A stretch of DNA of 10,177 nucleotides from assembly GCA_005773695.1 (NCBI GenBank), contig SXHM01000022.1:1-10177 (forward strand), in the 5' to 3' direction. This DNA is from Bacteroidota bacterium (GTDB taxonomy: Bacteria > Bacteroidota > Bacteroidia > SXHM01). The notes under the pieces are model-generated. The model made no database searches and had not been told where the DNA came from. It saw only the letters and a list, made by a program, of their open reading frames with translations. Position 1 is the first letter of the stretch, and each line of letters begins with the position of its first letter. A program made the position numbers and the translations under genes. Positions 1 through 6,635 of the stretch are shown in pieces.

Positions 1-741
1 AAAATGAGCATTCTTGGTATTACAACTAACAAAGATTTTTTAGTTGAGTTGTTGAATAATCCATCTTTTGTTGACGGAAGTTTTGATACCAAATTAATAG
101 AACGGGAGTACAGCTCCTATAAAAGAGAAGTCTCTGAAAATGTTTTGATGGAAATGGCGATTGTAGCTACTATCTATGATTTTTTAGACAGGAATATGGG
201 ACACAGTTACCCACCGGGATTACTCGGATGGAGAAATATTTTTTATCAGCATCAATTCTTTCAGTTAGACTTCAACGGAAGAGAATTGAAAGTTGAATAT
301 ACCTATTTGCAAAAAGGGAAATTTGATTTCAAAATAGGAGAAAATAAATTTGTTGTTGAAACGGGAGAAAATCATAAAAATCTTCTTGCGTGCAGTATTG
401 ATGGTCACCGTAAACATTTTTTCATTGCACGAAATAAGGAAGATATATTTGTTCAACACCCTACAGAAGGCACTTATAAGTTTAATGAAATTCCACGCTT
501 TCCTGAGTCGGGAGCAGATGATTCTAAAAGCGGATACTTTGCACCGATGCCGGGTGAAATTATTAAAGTGTTGGTAAAAGCAGGTGACAAAGTTCAAAGC
601 GGAAAGGGTTTGCTGGTAATGAGTTCCATGAAAATGGAAACTACCATTGAAGCACATGCTGACGGTGAAGTAGAAGAAGTTTTTGTAAGTGATAAAAACT
701 TTGTAGAAGCCGGAACAGTTTTATTGAAAATGAAAGAATGA
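1..741 (+). CDS. Biotin-dependent acyl-CoA carboxylase alpha subunit (methylcrotonyl-CoA carboxylase-like), C-terminal part, cut by window edge
   Basis: This is the 3' end of a gene that starts outside the window. The reading frame is open from base 1, and the ATG at 4 is internal: the text after it (ILGITTN, then a 'DFLVELLNNPSF...DTKLIE' segment) matches the last part of a biotin carboxylase domain. Counting from that ATG, residues 1-35 are the carboxylase end, about 45-170 a linker/BT-type domain, and about 176-245 a biotinyl (BCCP) domain with an APMPGEI turn and the biotin motif SSMKMET. The biotinylated lysine is codon 631-633. The fused arrangement is that of roughly 660-residue alpha subunits of methylcrotonyl-CoA, propionyl-CoA or geranyl-CoA carboxylases. 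These carry CO2 on biotin and work with a separate carboxyltransferase beta subunit, which is not in the window. Neighbouring genes favour methylcrotonyl-CoA as substrate, but this is inference. The stop overlaps the next start (ATGA), suggesting translational coupling. Confidence 0.9.
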   Translation, partial: KMSILGITTNKDFLVELLNNPSFVDGSFDTKLIEREYSSYKREVSENVLMEMAIVATIYDFLDRNMGHSYPPGLLGWRNIFYQHQFFQLDFNGRELKVEYTYLQKGKFDFKIGENKFVVETGENHKNLLACSIDGHRKHFFIARNKEDIFVQHPTEGTYKFNEIPRFPESGADDSKSGYFAPMPGEIIKVLVKAGDKVQSGKGLLVMSSMKMETTIEAHADGEVEEVFVSDKNFVEAGTVLLKMKE

Positions 742-1559
742 TTTACACCTCAGAACAAGCTTTAAAGCTTAAAGAATATACGTTTGCACATTTACTGGTG
801 GAAGAGAATAATCATCTTCTTACACTTACATTAAATCGTCCTGAAAAGAAGAATGCATTAAATCCTGTGTTGTTTAAAGAGATTGCTTTTGCTCTGAATT
901 ACGCGCACTATAATCACGAAATATGGGCAGTTGTTATTGCATCAAAAGGCGATGTTTTTTGTGCAGGTGCAGATTTAAAAGCTTTTACAGGACAAACCGA
1001 GGAAACAATTTCAACTATTCCCGAACCAATCAGTGAAGTAGTTATTGGTAATGTCTTTAATAACTTACACAAACCATGCATTGCAAAAGTTCATGCCCCG
1101 GTCTTAGCCGGTGGTTTTTTGCTGATTTGTGGATGTACCCATGTTATTGCAACACCAAATACAACATTCAGTTTGCCCGAAGTAAAACGTGGATTATTTC
1201 CTTTTCAGGTTATGCAAAGTATGTTGCAGATAATGCCGCCACGTGCGGTTTTGGATTTTTGTATTCGTGCAAAATCAGTTGATGCAGTGGAAGCACAAAA
1301 ACTCGGATTGGTTACTAAAGTAGTTGAAAGCGAAAACCTTGATTCTGAAGTTAAGGCTTTGGTTGATGAGATTTTTCAATTTTCGCCTTCTGCAATTCGT
1401 TTAGGTTTGCAGGCGTTTGATAATCTGAAAAATATACCTGCTGCTGAGGCACATAAATATTTAAAAGAAATGCTTGGACAGGCTATACAGACCGAAGATG
1501 CAGCAGAGGGAATGATGGCGTTTATGCAGAAAAGAAAACCCGAGTGGAAAGGAAAATAA
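738..1559 (+). CDS. Enoyl-CoA hydratase/isomerase (crotonase) family protein, possibly 3-methylglutaconyl-CoA hydratase-like, one catalytic Glu replaced
   Basis: A 273-residue crotonase-fold protein, the normal size for the family. Visible motifs are LNRPEKKNALN (residues 32-42), the first oxyanion-hole block FCAGADLK (74-81), the second GG block around 124-129 and SLPEVKRGLFP (145-155). Crotonases normally use two glutamates twenty residues apart (Glu144 and Glu164 in rat mitochondrial enoyl-CoA hydratase). Here the second is kept (E148 in LPEV), but the first is leucine (L128 in AGGFLL). A standard syn-hydration is therefore doubtful, and isomerase, hydrolase or another crotonase reaction is possible. 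The start overlaps the carboxylase stop by four bases, and the BKACE gene follows after ten bases, so the three are almost certainly one operon. In leucine catabolism the crotonase acting after methylcrotonyl-CoA carboxylase is 3-methylglutaconyl-CoA hydratase, which is the contextual guess only. Confidence 0.88.
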   Translation: MIYTSEQALKLKEYTFAHLLVEENNHLLTLTLNRPEKKNALNPVLFKEIAFALNYAHYNHEIWAVVIASKGDVFCAGADLKAFTGQTEETISTIPEPISEVVIGNVFNNLHKPCIAKVHAPVLAGGFLLICGCTHVIATPNTTFSLPEVKRGLFPFQVMQSMLQIMPPRAVLDFCIRAKSVDAVEAQKLGLVTKVVESENLDSEVKALVDEIFQFSPSAIRLGLQAFDNLKNIPAAEAHKYLKEMLGQAIQTEDAAEGMMAFMQKRKPEWKGK

Positions 1560-1569
1560 AAATAATATT

Positions 1570-2427
1570 ATGGCAAAAAAAATAGTAATCACCGCATCAT
1601 TAACCGGAGTATTGGCAAGACGTGAACAATGTCCTTATATTCCATATACGCCAAAAGAAATAGCTGAAGAAGGAAAGCGTGCCGTTGATGCAGGCGCAAG
1701 TGTTCTGCATATTCACGCCAGGCAAGGTGACGGCTCACCGGCTTATGATATTGAAACTTACAGACAGATAGGTGAGGAGGTTCGCAAACTATGTCCTACG
1801 GCTATTATTAATTACAGCACAGGCGCTGTAGGCCTTTCAAGAGAAGAGCGTATTCACCATATCGTTGCTTTAAAACCAGACATGGCCGCATTAAATATGG
1901 GTTCTATGAATTATGGAATCTATTCAACAAAGCACAAAAAATTTTATCACGATTTTGTGTTTCAAAATTCCTTTACCGATATTCAGTTTTATCTTGAAAA
2001 AATGAAAGAAGCCGGAACAATTCCCGAGATGGAAGTGTTTGATAACGGACACATCAATAATGCCGAACCTTTAATTGACATGGGACTTTTGCAAAAACCG
2101 TATGTATTCAGTTTTGTAATGGGTGTGTTGGGAGGTATTCCTATTTCAACAAAAAATATCCTGCATCAGGCATCATGTGTTCCTGCGGGATCGCACTGGC
2201 AGGTGATTGGTATAGGCCGTAAACAGTGGCAAGCTATTGCTGCTGCTATTACAGTTGATGGTCATATCCGTGCCGGACTGGAAGATAATTTTTACCTGCC
2301 TGAAGGAGAAATGGCAAAGAGTAATGGCGAGTTGATTGATGCAGCTGCAAAACTGATTCGTATGCTGGGCAGGGAAGTATCCAGCATTGAAGAAACCCGC
2401 GCTATGCTTAATATTCCATTGAAATAA
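1570..2427 (+). CDS. Beta-keto acid cleavage enzyme (BKACE, DUF849; 3-keto-5-aminohexanoate cleavage enzyme-like)
   Basis: A 285-residue TIM-barrel protein of the BKACE/DUF849 family. Known members use a divalent metal (zinc) to convert a beta-keto acid plus acetyl-CoA into acetoacetate plus a new acyl-CoA; Kce of lysine fermentation is the prototype. The family marks are clear: an N-terminal IVITASLTG strand, the metal-binding HIHAR (H47, H49), INYSTGAVG (80-88), ALNMGSMNYG (107-116), EVFDNGHI (155-162), and RAGLEDN (234-240). In the last motif R234, E238 and D239 occupy the positions of the Kce catalytic Arg, metal-ligand Glu and catalytic Asp. Start ATG 1570 is preceded by an A-rich leader, and length is normal. 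Substrate cannot be read from sequence. Classical lysine-fermentation partners (aminomutase, kdd, kal) are absent here, and the neighbours are carboxylase, crotonase and acyl-CoA dehydrogenase, so a non-lysine beta-keto acid is plausible. Confidence 0.92.
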   Translation: MAKKIVITASLTGVLARREQCPYIPYTPKEIAEEGKRAVDAGASVLHIHARQGDGSPAYDIETYRQIGEEVRKLCPTAIINYSTGAVGLSREERIHHIVALKPDMAALNMGSMNYGIYSTKHKKFYHDFVFQNSFTDIQFYLEKMKEAGTIPEMEVFDNGHINNAEPLIDMGLLQKPYVFSFVMGVLGGIPISTKNILHQASCVPAGSHWQVIGIGRKQWQAIAAAITVDGHIRAGLEDNFYLPEGEMAKSNGELIDAAAKLIRMLGREVSSIEETRAMLNIPLK

Positions 2428-2471
2428 TAAACATACTTTTAATTCATATTTCAACATTTTAAAACTCTAAC

Positions 2472-3650
2472 ATGTACAACACCAATCCTTTTACCGAAGA
2501 ACACAACCTGCTCCGCGACAGCTTTTCGCAATTTGTTGATAAAGAAATCCGTCCAAATATTGAAAAGTGGGAGAGAGAAAAAATCTGCGACCGCGAAGTG
2601 TTTCGCAAAATGGGCGAGCAGGGATTTTTTGGCGTAAGTTTTCCTGTTGCCTACGGAGGCAGCGGAATGGATATGTGGTCGGCAGTGGTAATTGCCGAAG
2701 AATTATCACAAGCCAATATTGGCGGACTTTCCATGTCGTTATATGCACACACGTATCTCCCGCTTCCTGCAATTAATGCCTTAGGAACCGAAGAGCAGAA
2801 ACAAAAATATCTTGCACCTGCTTTACGCGGTGAAAAAGTTGCTGCGTTGGGAATTACCGAACCGGGTGCTGGTTCAGATGTTGGCGGAATAAAAACTACT
2901 GCAGAAGATAAAGGCGACCATTTTGTGGTAAACGGTTCAAAGACCTTTATCACAAACGGAACAATGGCTGATTTTATAGTATTAGTGGTACGTACAGGAG
3001 AAGGGCATAACCTCTCGCTTTTGTTATTTGATACAAATACTCCGGGCTTTTCTGCTAATTCTATTCACAATAAATTAGGAATGCACTCGTCTGACACAGG
3101 CGAATTGTTTTTTGAAAATTGTATTGTTCCAAAATCTGCTTTGCTGGGCGAACAGAATTTTGGTTTCTACTACATTATGAGTAATTTTCAAGAAGAGCGT
3201 CTGATAGCTGCTATTACCGGAACTGCTGCTGCAGAATCGGCAATGGAGAAGGCTAAAAAATATATGAAAGAGCGTCAGGCTTTTGGTCGTCCGATTGGTA
3301 AATTTCAGGTGTTGCGTCATAAACTGGCCAAAATGTCAATTGGTGTGGAGGCCTGTCGTTCGCTTTCTTACCGCGCAGTTGCCGAGTTTATTGAAAAAGG
3401 TCCTGAGGCCTACAAAATTATTTCTATTGCAAAAGCGTTTGTTTGCGAAGAGGCTTTCAACATCATTAATGAAGCGCTTCAGATACATGGAGGTTGGGGA
3501 TATATGGAAGACTATGGTGTTGCCCGTTCGTTCCGTGATATCCGCTTAATGACTGTGGGTGCAGGTACTACCGAAATAATGTACGAAATCATCAGTAAGA
3601 TTGAGATTGATGAAGTGAAGCACAAACGCCAGATTAAGGCAAGGGTTTAA
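2472..3650 (+). CDS. Acyl-CoA dehydrogenase (isovaleryl-/long-chain-type catalytic Glu placement)
   Basis: A full-length 392-residue FAD-dependent acyl-CoA dehydrogenase, which oxidises an acyl-CoA to the 2-enoyl-CoA and passes electrons to electron-transfer flavoprotein. Signatures are GITEPGAGSD (127-136), NGSKTFITNG (154-163), KERQAFGRPIGKFQ near 270, and a C-terminal QIHGGWGYMEDY then VGAGTTE block. In short- and medium-chain enzymes the catalytic Glu lies in the last block (YEGT), but here that position is alanine (A364). A glutamate instead occurs at E242 in QEERL, the place used by isovaleryl-CoA and long-chain acyl-CoA dehydrogenases. Start ATG 2472 follows a 44-bp AT-rich gap after the BKACE gene, so it may belong to the same transcript or have its own promoter. 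With the carboxylase and crotonase upstream, isovaleryl-CoA is a reasonable but unproven substrate. Its tail overlaps the convergent helicase by 17 bp. Confidence 0.95.
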   Translation: MYNTNPFTEEHNLLRDSFSQFVDKEIRPNIEKWEREKICDREVFRKMGEQGFFGVSFPVAYGGSGMDMWSAVVIAEELSQANIGGLSMSLYAHTYLPLPAINALGTEEQKQKYLAPALRGEKVAALGITEPGAGSDVGGIKTTAEDKGDHFVVNGSKTFITNGTMADFIVLVVRTGEGHNLSLLLFDTNTPGFSANSIHNKLGMHSSDTGELFFENCIVPKSALLGEQNFGFYYIMSNFQEERLIAAITGTAAAESAMEKAKKYMKERQAFGRPIGKFQVLRHKLAKMSIGVEACRSLSYRAVAEFIEKGPEAYKIISIAKAFVCEEAFNIINEALQIHGGWGYMEDYGVARSFRDIRLMTVGAGTTEIMYEIISKIEIDEVKHKRQIKARV

Positions 3651-5076
3651 AAAACTGTTCGCTGAAGTTAACCAAGTAAAGTTTTTGTGATGCGCGTGTA
3701 AACGCGGTGTAGAGCCACCGCAGGTATTCGGTATTTACCATTTCATCAGTAAGATAACCTTGGTCAACAAACACTGCGGGCCATTGTCCGCCCTGGGCTT
3801 TGTGGCAGGTAACGGCATAACCGAATTTTATCTGCAATGCATTGTAAAACGGGTCTTCTTTTATCTTTTTATTGCGCTCAATTTTCAAAGGAATGTCTTT
3901 GTATTGCTGCGCAACAGCCTGATATAATTCATTGCTTTGTTCAAAGGTTAATGAAGGTGATTCCGATGCAACGGTATCCAGTATCACTTTGCCTTCAATT
4001 GGAGGCTGGTCGGGATAATCCATCATTCGGAAAGTAGTATCGCCAAAGCGAAAGCCGTGCATGGCATCTATGTTTTTTATTTTCAGCAGCTCAATCATAT
4101 CGCCATTGGCAATAAAGCCGGCTTCTGATTCAGGAGGCAGCCAGTGGTAATTATTCTTTACCACCATCAGGTAATCACCGGGCGAAATTTCTTCTTCGCG
4201 GCCAAGTAAGCGGTTGCGCACCTCCTGATTGTATTGATAAGCGCGTTTGTTGGAACGGGTGATAAATATGCAGCCATCTCTGCCGTATTCGTGGTAAGCC
4301 TCATTCAGCGCATCTTCCAGCTCGTTGCCTACTATTTTCTTTACATCGGGATAAAGCTGAATACTGATTTGTTTTATCTTGTTTTCAAGGTTGCTGCGCA
4401 GGTTGGTGGCGTTGGCTAGTATTCCTGAATCCTTCTGCTGACGAACTACTTCGCGCAGCGTAATCGTATCAATCTTTTGTCCAAAGAAATGGCTTTCAAG
4501 GTATTTTACATCCAAAGCCGGACTTACCAAAAGACCTACGGGCGGCAACTGTGCCACATCGCCAATAAAAATGATTTTACAGTTTACTCCGTTTTGTACA
4601 AACTGCATAAGGTCGTCAAGCAGGTTGCCCGATTGTGCAAAGTTGCTGTTGCTTTCGCTGCCCGAAATCATGGAGGCTTCGTCCACAATAAAAACTGCGT
4701 TGCTCATCACATTTTCTTTGAGCTGAAAATAAGCGCCACCATGCGGTGCCACTTTCATGCGGTATATTATTTTGTGAACGGTAAAGGCCTTGCGTCCGGT
4801 GAAGTTGCTCAGCACTTTTGCTGCTCGTCCGGTCGGAGCTAATAACACGGTTGTTTTATCCAGGCGCGAAAGCGTTTTGGCAATGGCACTGACCATACTT
4901 GTTTTTCCGGTTCCGGCATAGCCTTTAATGACAAATATTTTGCGCCCGCTTTCGGGATTTATGAATTCCGCCAGTTTTTCAATCAGTGCGGCCTGGTCAC
5001 CCGTGGGGGTATGCTGAAAATGTTTGAGCAGGAGGGGAGCGGTTTCCACAGGAAAGCAAAGGTAAGTTATTGCCAA
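3634..5076 (-). CDS. ATP-dependent RecD/Dda-like DNA helicase (superfamily 1B)
   Basis: A roughly 480-residue 5'-3' type SF1B helicase. In order: Walker A GYAGTGKTS (52-60), motif Ia APTGRAAK (80-87) with TVHKIIY (99-105), Walker B IVDEASMI (130-137), motif III GDVAQLPPVG (172-181), motif IV REVVRQ (207-212), motif V VTCHKAQGGQW (422-432) and motif VI YTAFTRAS (456-463), the last two in a UvrD-C2-like domain. All ATPase motifs look intact, and it probably works in DNA repair or replication. The start is unusual: the frame opens only at 5082, and no ATG occurs before M61, which lies just after Walker A. Candidate starts are TTG at 5076 (used here) and GTG at 5049; the helicase core 'FQHTPTGDQ' begins at residue 20, so either fits. 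The RecD-specific nuclease partner genes are absent, so it is a stand-alone helicase, not RecBCD RecD. Confidence 0.93.
   Translation of the reverse strand: MAITYLCFPVETAPLLLKHFQHTPTGDQAALIEKLAEFINPESGRKIFVIKGYAGTGKTSMVSAIAKTLSRLDKTTVLLAPTGRAAKVLSNFTGRKAFTVHKIIYRMKVAPHGGAYFQLKENVMSNAVFIVDEASMISGSESNSNFAQSGNLLDDLMQFVQNGVNCKIIFIGDVAQLPPVGLLVSPALDVKYLESHFFGQKIDTITLREVVRQQKDSGILANATNLRSNLENKIKQISIQLYPDVKKIVGNELEDALNEAYHEYGRDGCIFITRSNKRAYQYNQEVRNRLLGREEEISPGDYLMVVKNNYHWLPPESEAGFIANGDMIELLKIKNIDAMHGFRFGDTTFRMMDYPDQPPIEGKVILDTVASESPSLTFEQSNELYQAVAQQYKDIPLKIERNKKIKEDPFYNALQIKFGYAVTCHKAQGGQWPAVFVDQGYLTDEMVNTEYLRWLYTAFTRASQKLYLVNFSEQFFKPLP
5057..5064 (-). promoter_or_regulatory. Possible Bacteroidota -7 promoter box for the helicase
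   Basis: On the minus strand the bases read TACCTTTG, an exact match to the Bacteroidota -7 consensus TAnnTTTG. A TTA (one mismatch to the -33 TTG) lies 19 bp upstream. If used, transcription would begin close to the GTG at 5049, giving an almost leaderless message and favouring GTG over TTG 5076 as start. The box is short and could occur by chance. Confidence 0.3.
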
Positions 5077-5297
5077 TTGAAATTAACTGAAGTGTTATTC
5101 ATCGATTTTTATATTGGTCAGAATTTGAATTCCCCTGATAATTTGACTATTTACATCCCAGCTCAATATACCGATAGCAATACATTTAAATAATCTGAAT
5201 TATCATACTTGGAAAACTAATTATTGCGTAATTATTGTAATACACTCAAAACTTTTTATAATTATCATTGTAACGATTTAAATCAAAAATCAGCAAA
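5077..5297. other. AT-rich divergent intergenic region with short direct repeats
   Basis: A 221-bp gap lies between the divergent helicase and fibre genes, with no convincing coding frame. It contains a repeated TAATTATTG (5218-5226 and 5229-5237, 11-bp period) and a repeated AATTATCAT (5198-5206 and 5260-5268). A TATCATTG at 5263-5270 is one mismatch from the TAnnTTTG -7 box, but no TTG sits at the proper 19-21 bp spacing. It probably holds the fibre-gene promoter, but I cannot place it. Confidence 0.4.
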
Positions 5298-6635
5298 ATG
5301 AAACAAGCAATATTTATTTTTTTAGCAAGTACATCAATATCTTTCAGCGTATTTGCGCAAGGTACAGATGGTGTATTAATAGACCCCAACAATGCAACTA
5401 CGCGTGATGCATCAGCCGTATTTCAGGCACAAAGTACCAGCCAGGGCGTTTTAGTTCCGCGCATGACAGCCGCACAACGCGGTGCAATACCTGTTAATGC
5501 AGCCCGTGACGGTTTAATGGTGGATCAAACCGATGGTACGCCAGGTTTTTATTATTACAATGGAACAACCTGGGTGTTGATAGCCAATACTACTTCAGGA
5601 GCTCCGCCAACAGGTGCAGCAGGAGGGGACTTAACAGGTACCTACCCTAATCCAACCATTACTACAAATGCTATAGGTTCAGCAGAAATTACGGACGGAA
5701 CTATTACCGGAACAGATGTATCAGATGGCAGCATAGGTACAGCTGATGTTGCAGGATTGGATGTAGGTGATATTACTTCGGGCGTATTACCAATAGCAAG
5801 AGGTGGAACCAATTCAGGAACTGCTTTAACAGCAAGTGCGATTATGGTTTCAAACGGAACACAAATAGTACAGGGTGCAGCCGGAACTACTACAACTGTT
5901 TTACATGGTAATGCAGCAGGAGTTCCAACATATGGTCCCATTGTATCGGCTGATATTACTGACGGAACTATTGTAAGCGCTGATATTGCTGACGGAACTA
6001 TTGTTAGTGCTGATATTGCTGACGGAACTATAGCAACCGCTGATATTGCCGCCAATGCAGTTACAGTTGCAAAATTGCCAGCCGGAGCAACAGGTACTAC
6101 ATTTCTTAGAGGTGATGGAACATGGGTTGTACCTACTAACTCAGGTGGTACAGTAACAAGCGTTGCCACCGGAGGCAATGGTATAACTGGAGGAACCATT
6201 ACATCTACCGGAACCATAAGTCTTGATTATGGTAACACAACTGTTGCCGGTAATGGCCTACGCCCGCAGGGAAATTTCGGGCAATTTCAGTTACACAATA
6301 CTTATTCAGATGCTAACACAGTACCTAGTTATTGGGGCTGGAATTATGTGCAGGGAAGCACTAATACACCCAATGCCACCTCATCGCAATGGTACCGCCA
6401 GGTAGTAAGTCTAGGTTCAGATTATCCTGCAAGAGGAGCAGGGGGATATTCAATGGAGCTTGCTTTTCCTCGCTTCAGCGCATCTACAGCAGGTGTATGG
6501 ATGAGAACTGTTGAAAACGGTGCAATTGGCGGATGGTCACGTATAGATGCGGGTGCAACTACCTATGCCAACCTTGCCGGCATCCCAACCAGAACTGCCT
6601 GGAGCGGTGTTCACCGCGGATTTGTAGCGGAATAA
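5298..6635 (+). CDS. Secreted tail-fibre-like surface protein, N-terminal part (reading frame interrupted by TAA at 6633)
   Basis: The first 445 codons of a long surface protein gene. Residues 1-21 form a signal peptide (MKQAIFIFL...FSVFAQ) with likely signal-peptidase cleavage after FAQ. Residues 22-95 are the conserved Bacteroidota secreted-fibre opening (DASAVFQAQSTSQGVLVPRM, then AQRGAIP, GLMVDQTDG, GFYYYNGTTWV). Then comes a Gly/Thr-rich stretch with GGDLTGTYPNPTI, a decapeptide repeat tract (218-251), GDGTWV and VTSVATGGNGITGG, and a tail-fibre-like region rich in aromatic residues (NYVQGSTN, WMRTVENGAIGGWSRID). Such modules are typical of trimeric beta-structured fibres. The stop at codon 446 falls in the middle of a recognisable module, and the same frame resumes at once downstream. 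This ORF therefore looks like the front portion of one 1,229-codon gene, not a complete protein. Start ATG 5298 has an A-rich leader and no Shine-Dalgarno. Role likely in surface attachment or as a phage-derived fibre; the partner or ligand is unknown. Confidence 0.85.
   Translation: MKQAIFIFLASTSISFSVFAQGTDGVLIDPNNATTRDASAVFQAQSTSQGVLVPRMTAAQRGAIPVNAARDGLMVDQTDGTPGFYYYNGTTWVLIANTTSGAPPTGAAGGDLTGTYPNPTITTNAIGSAEITDGTITGTDVSDGSIGTADVAGLDVGDITSGVLPIARGGTNSGTALTASAIMVSNGTQIVQGAAGTTTTVLHGNAAGVPTYGPIVSADITDGTIVSADIADGTIVSADIADGTIATADIAANAVTVAKLPAGATGTTFLRGDGTWVVPTNSGGTVTSVATGGNGITGGTITSTGTISLDYGNTTVAGNGLRPQGNFGQFQLHNTYSDANTVPSYWGWNYVQGSTNTPNATSSQWYRQVVSLGSDYPARGAGGYSMELAFPRFSASTAGVWMRTVENGAIGGWSRIDAGATTYANLAGIPTRTAWSGVHRGFVAE
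5949..6050 (+). repeat. 30-bp in-frame tandem repeat (decapeptide ADIxDGTIVS), about 3.4 copies
   Basis: Units begin at 5949, 5979, 6009 and a partial one at 6039, each starting GCTGATATT. The first three continue with GACGGAACTAT. They encode ADITDGTIVS, ADIADGTIVS, ADIADGTIAT and a final ADIA. More diverged relatives (AEITDGTITG, TDVSDGSIGT) lie upstream near 5680-5740, so the tract has probably grown by duplication of a beta-fibre repeat. The 30-bp period keeps the frame. Confidence 0.85.
6633..6635 (+). other. In-frame stop codon splitting the S74 fibre gene
   Basis: A TAA lies between ...RGFVAE and LSWKNYGNSHTIFDAS. The 126 bases after it, before the next ATG at 6762, translate in the same frame to a continuous module ending in WTASYPTLMGWNGTNTYG. 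Both halves share one frame (start positions 5298 and 6762 are both divisible by three), so no frameshift is needed. A single change such as CAA to TAA would explain it. No in-frame ATG exists between 6636 and 6761. Alternatives are a sequencing error or readthrough. Confidence 0.85.

Noticed and set aside
4..741. Treating the ATG at 4 as a true gene start giving a stand-alone biotin carrier
   Set aside because: The first residues are conserved biotin carboxylase end sequence and the frame is open to base 1, so the gene begins upstream.
2428..2471. A separate promoter for the acyl-CoA dehydrogenase (TACTTTTA near 2433)
   Set aside because: It misses the final G of TAnnTTTG and no properly spaced TTG was found; the 44-bp gap also fits an operon.
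5949..6050. CRISPR array
   Set aside because: The 30-bp units are contiguous without spacers and encode an in-frame protein repeat.
5642..6217. A long open frame on the minus strand opposite the repeat region
   Set aside because: Its Pro/Val/Ala-rich, repetitive translation is the mirror of the Gly/Thr repeat codons on the plus strand; it has no recognisable motif and lies within a well-supported gene.
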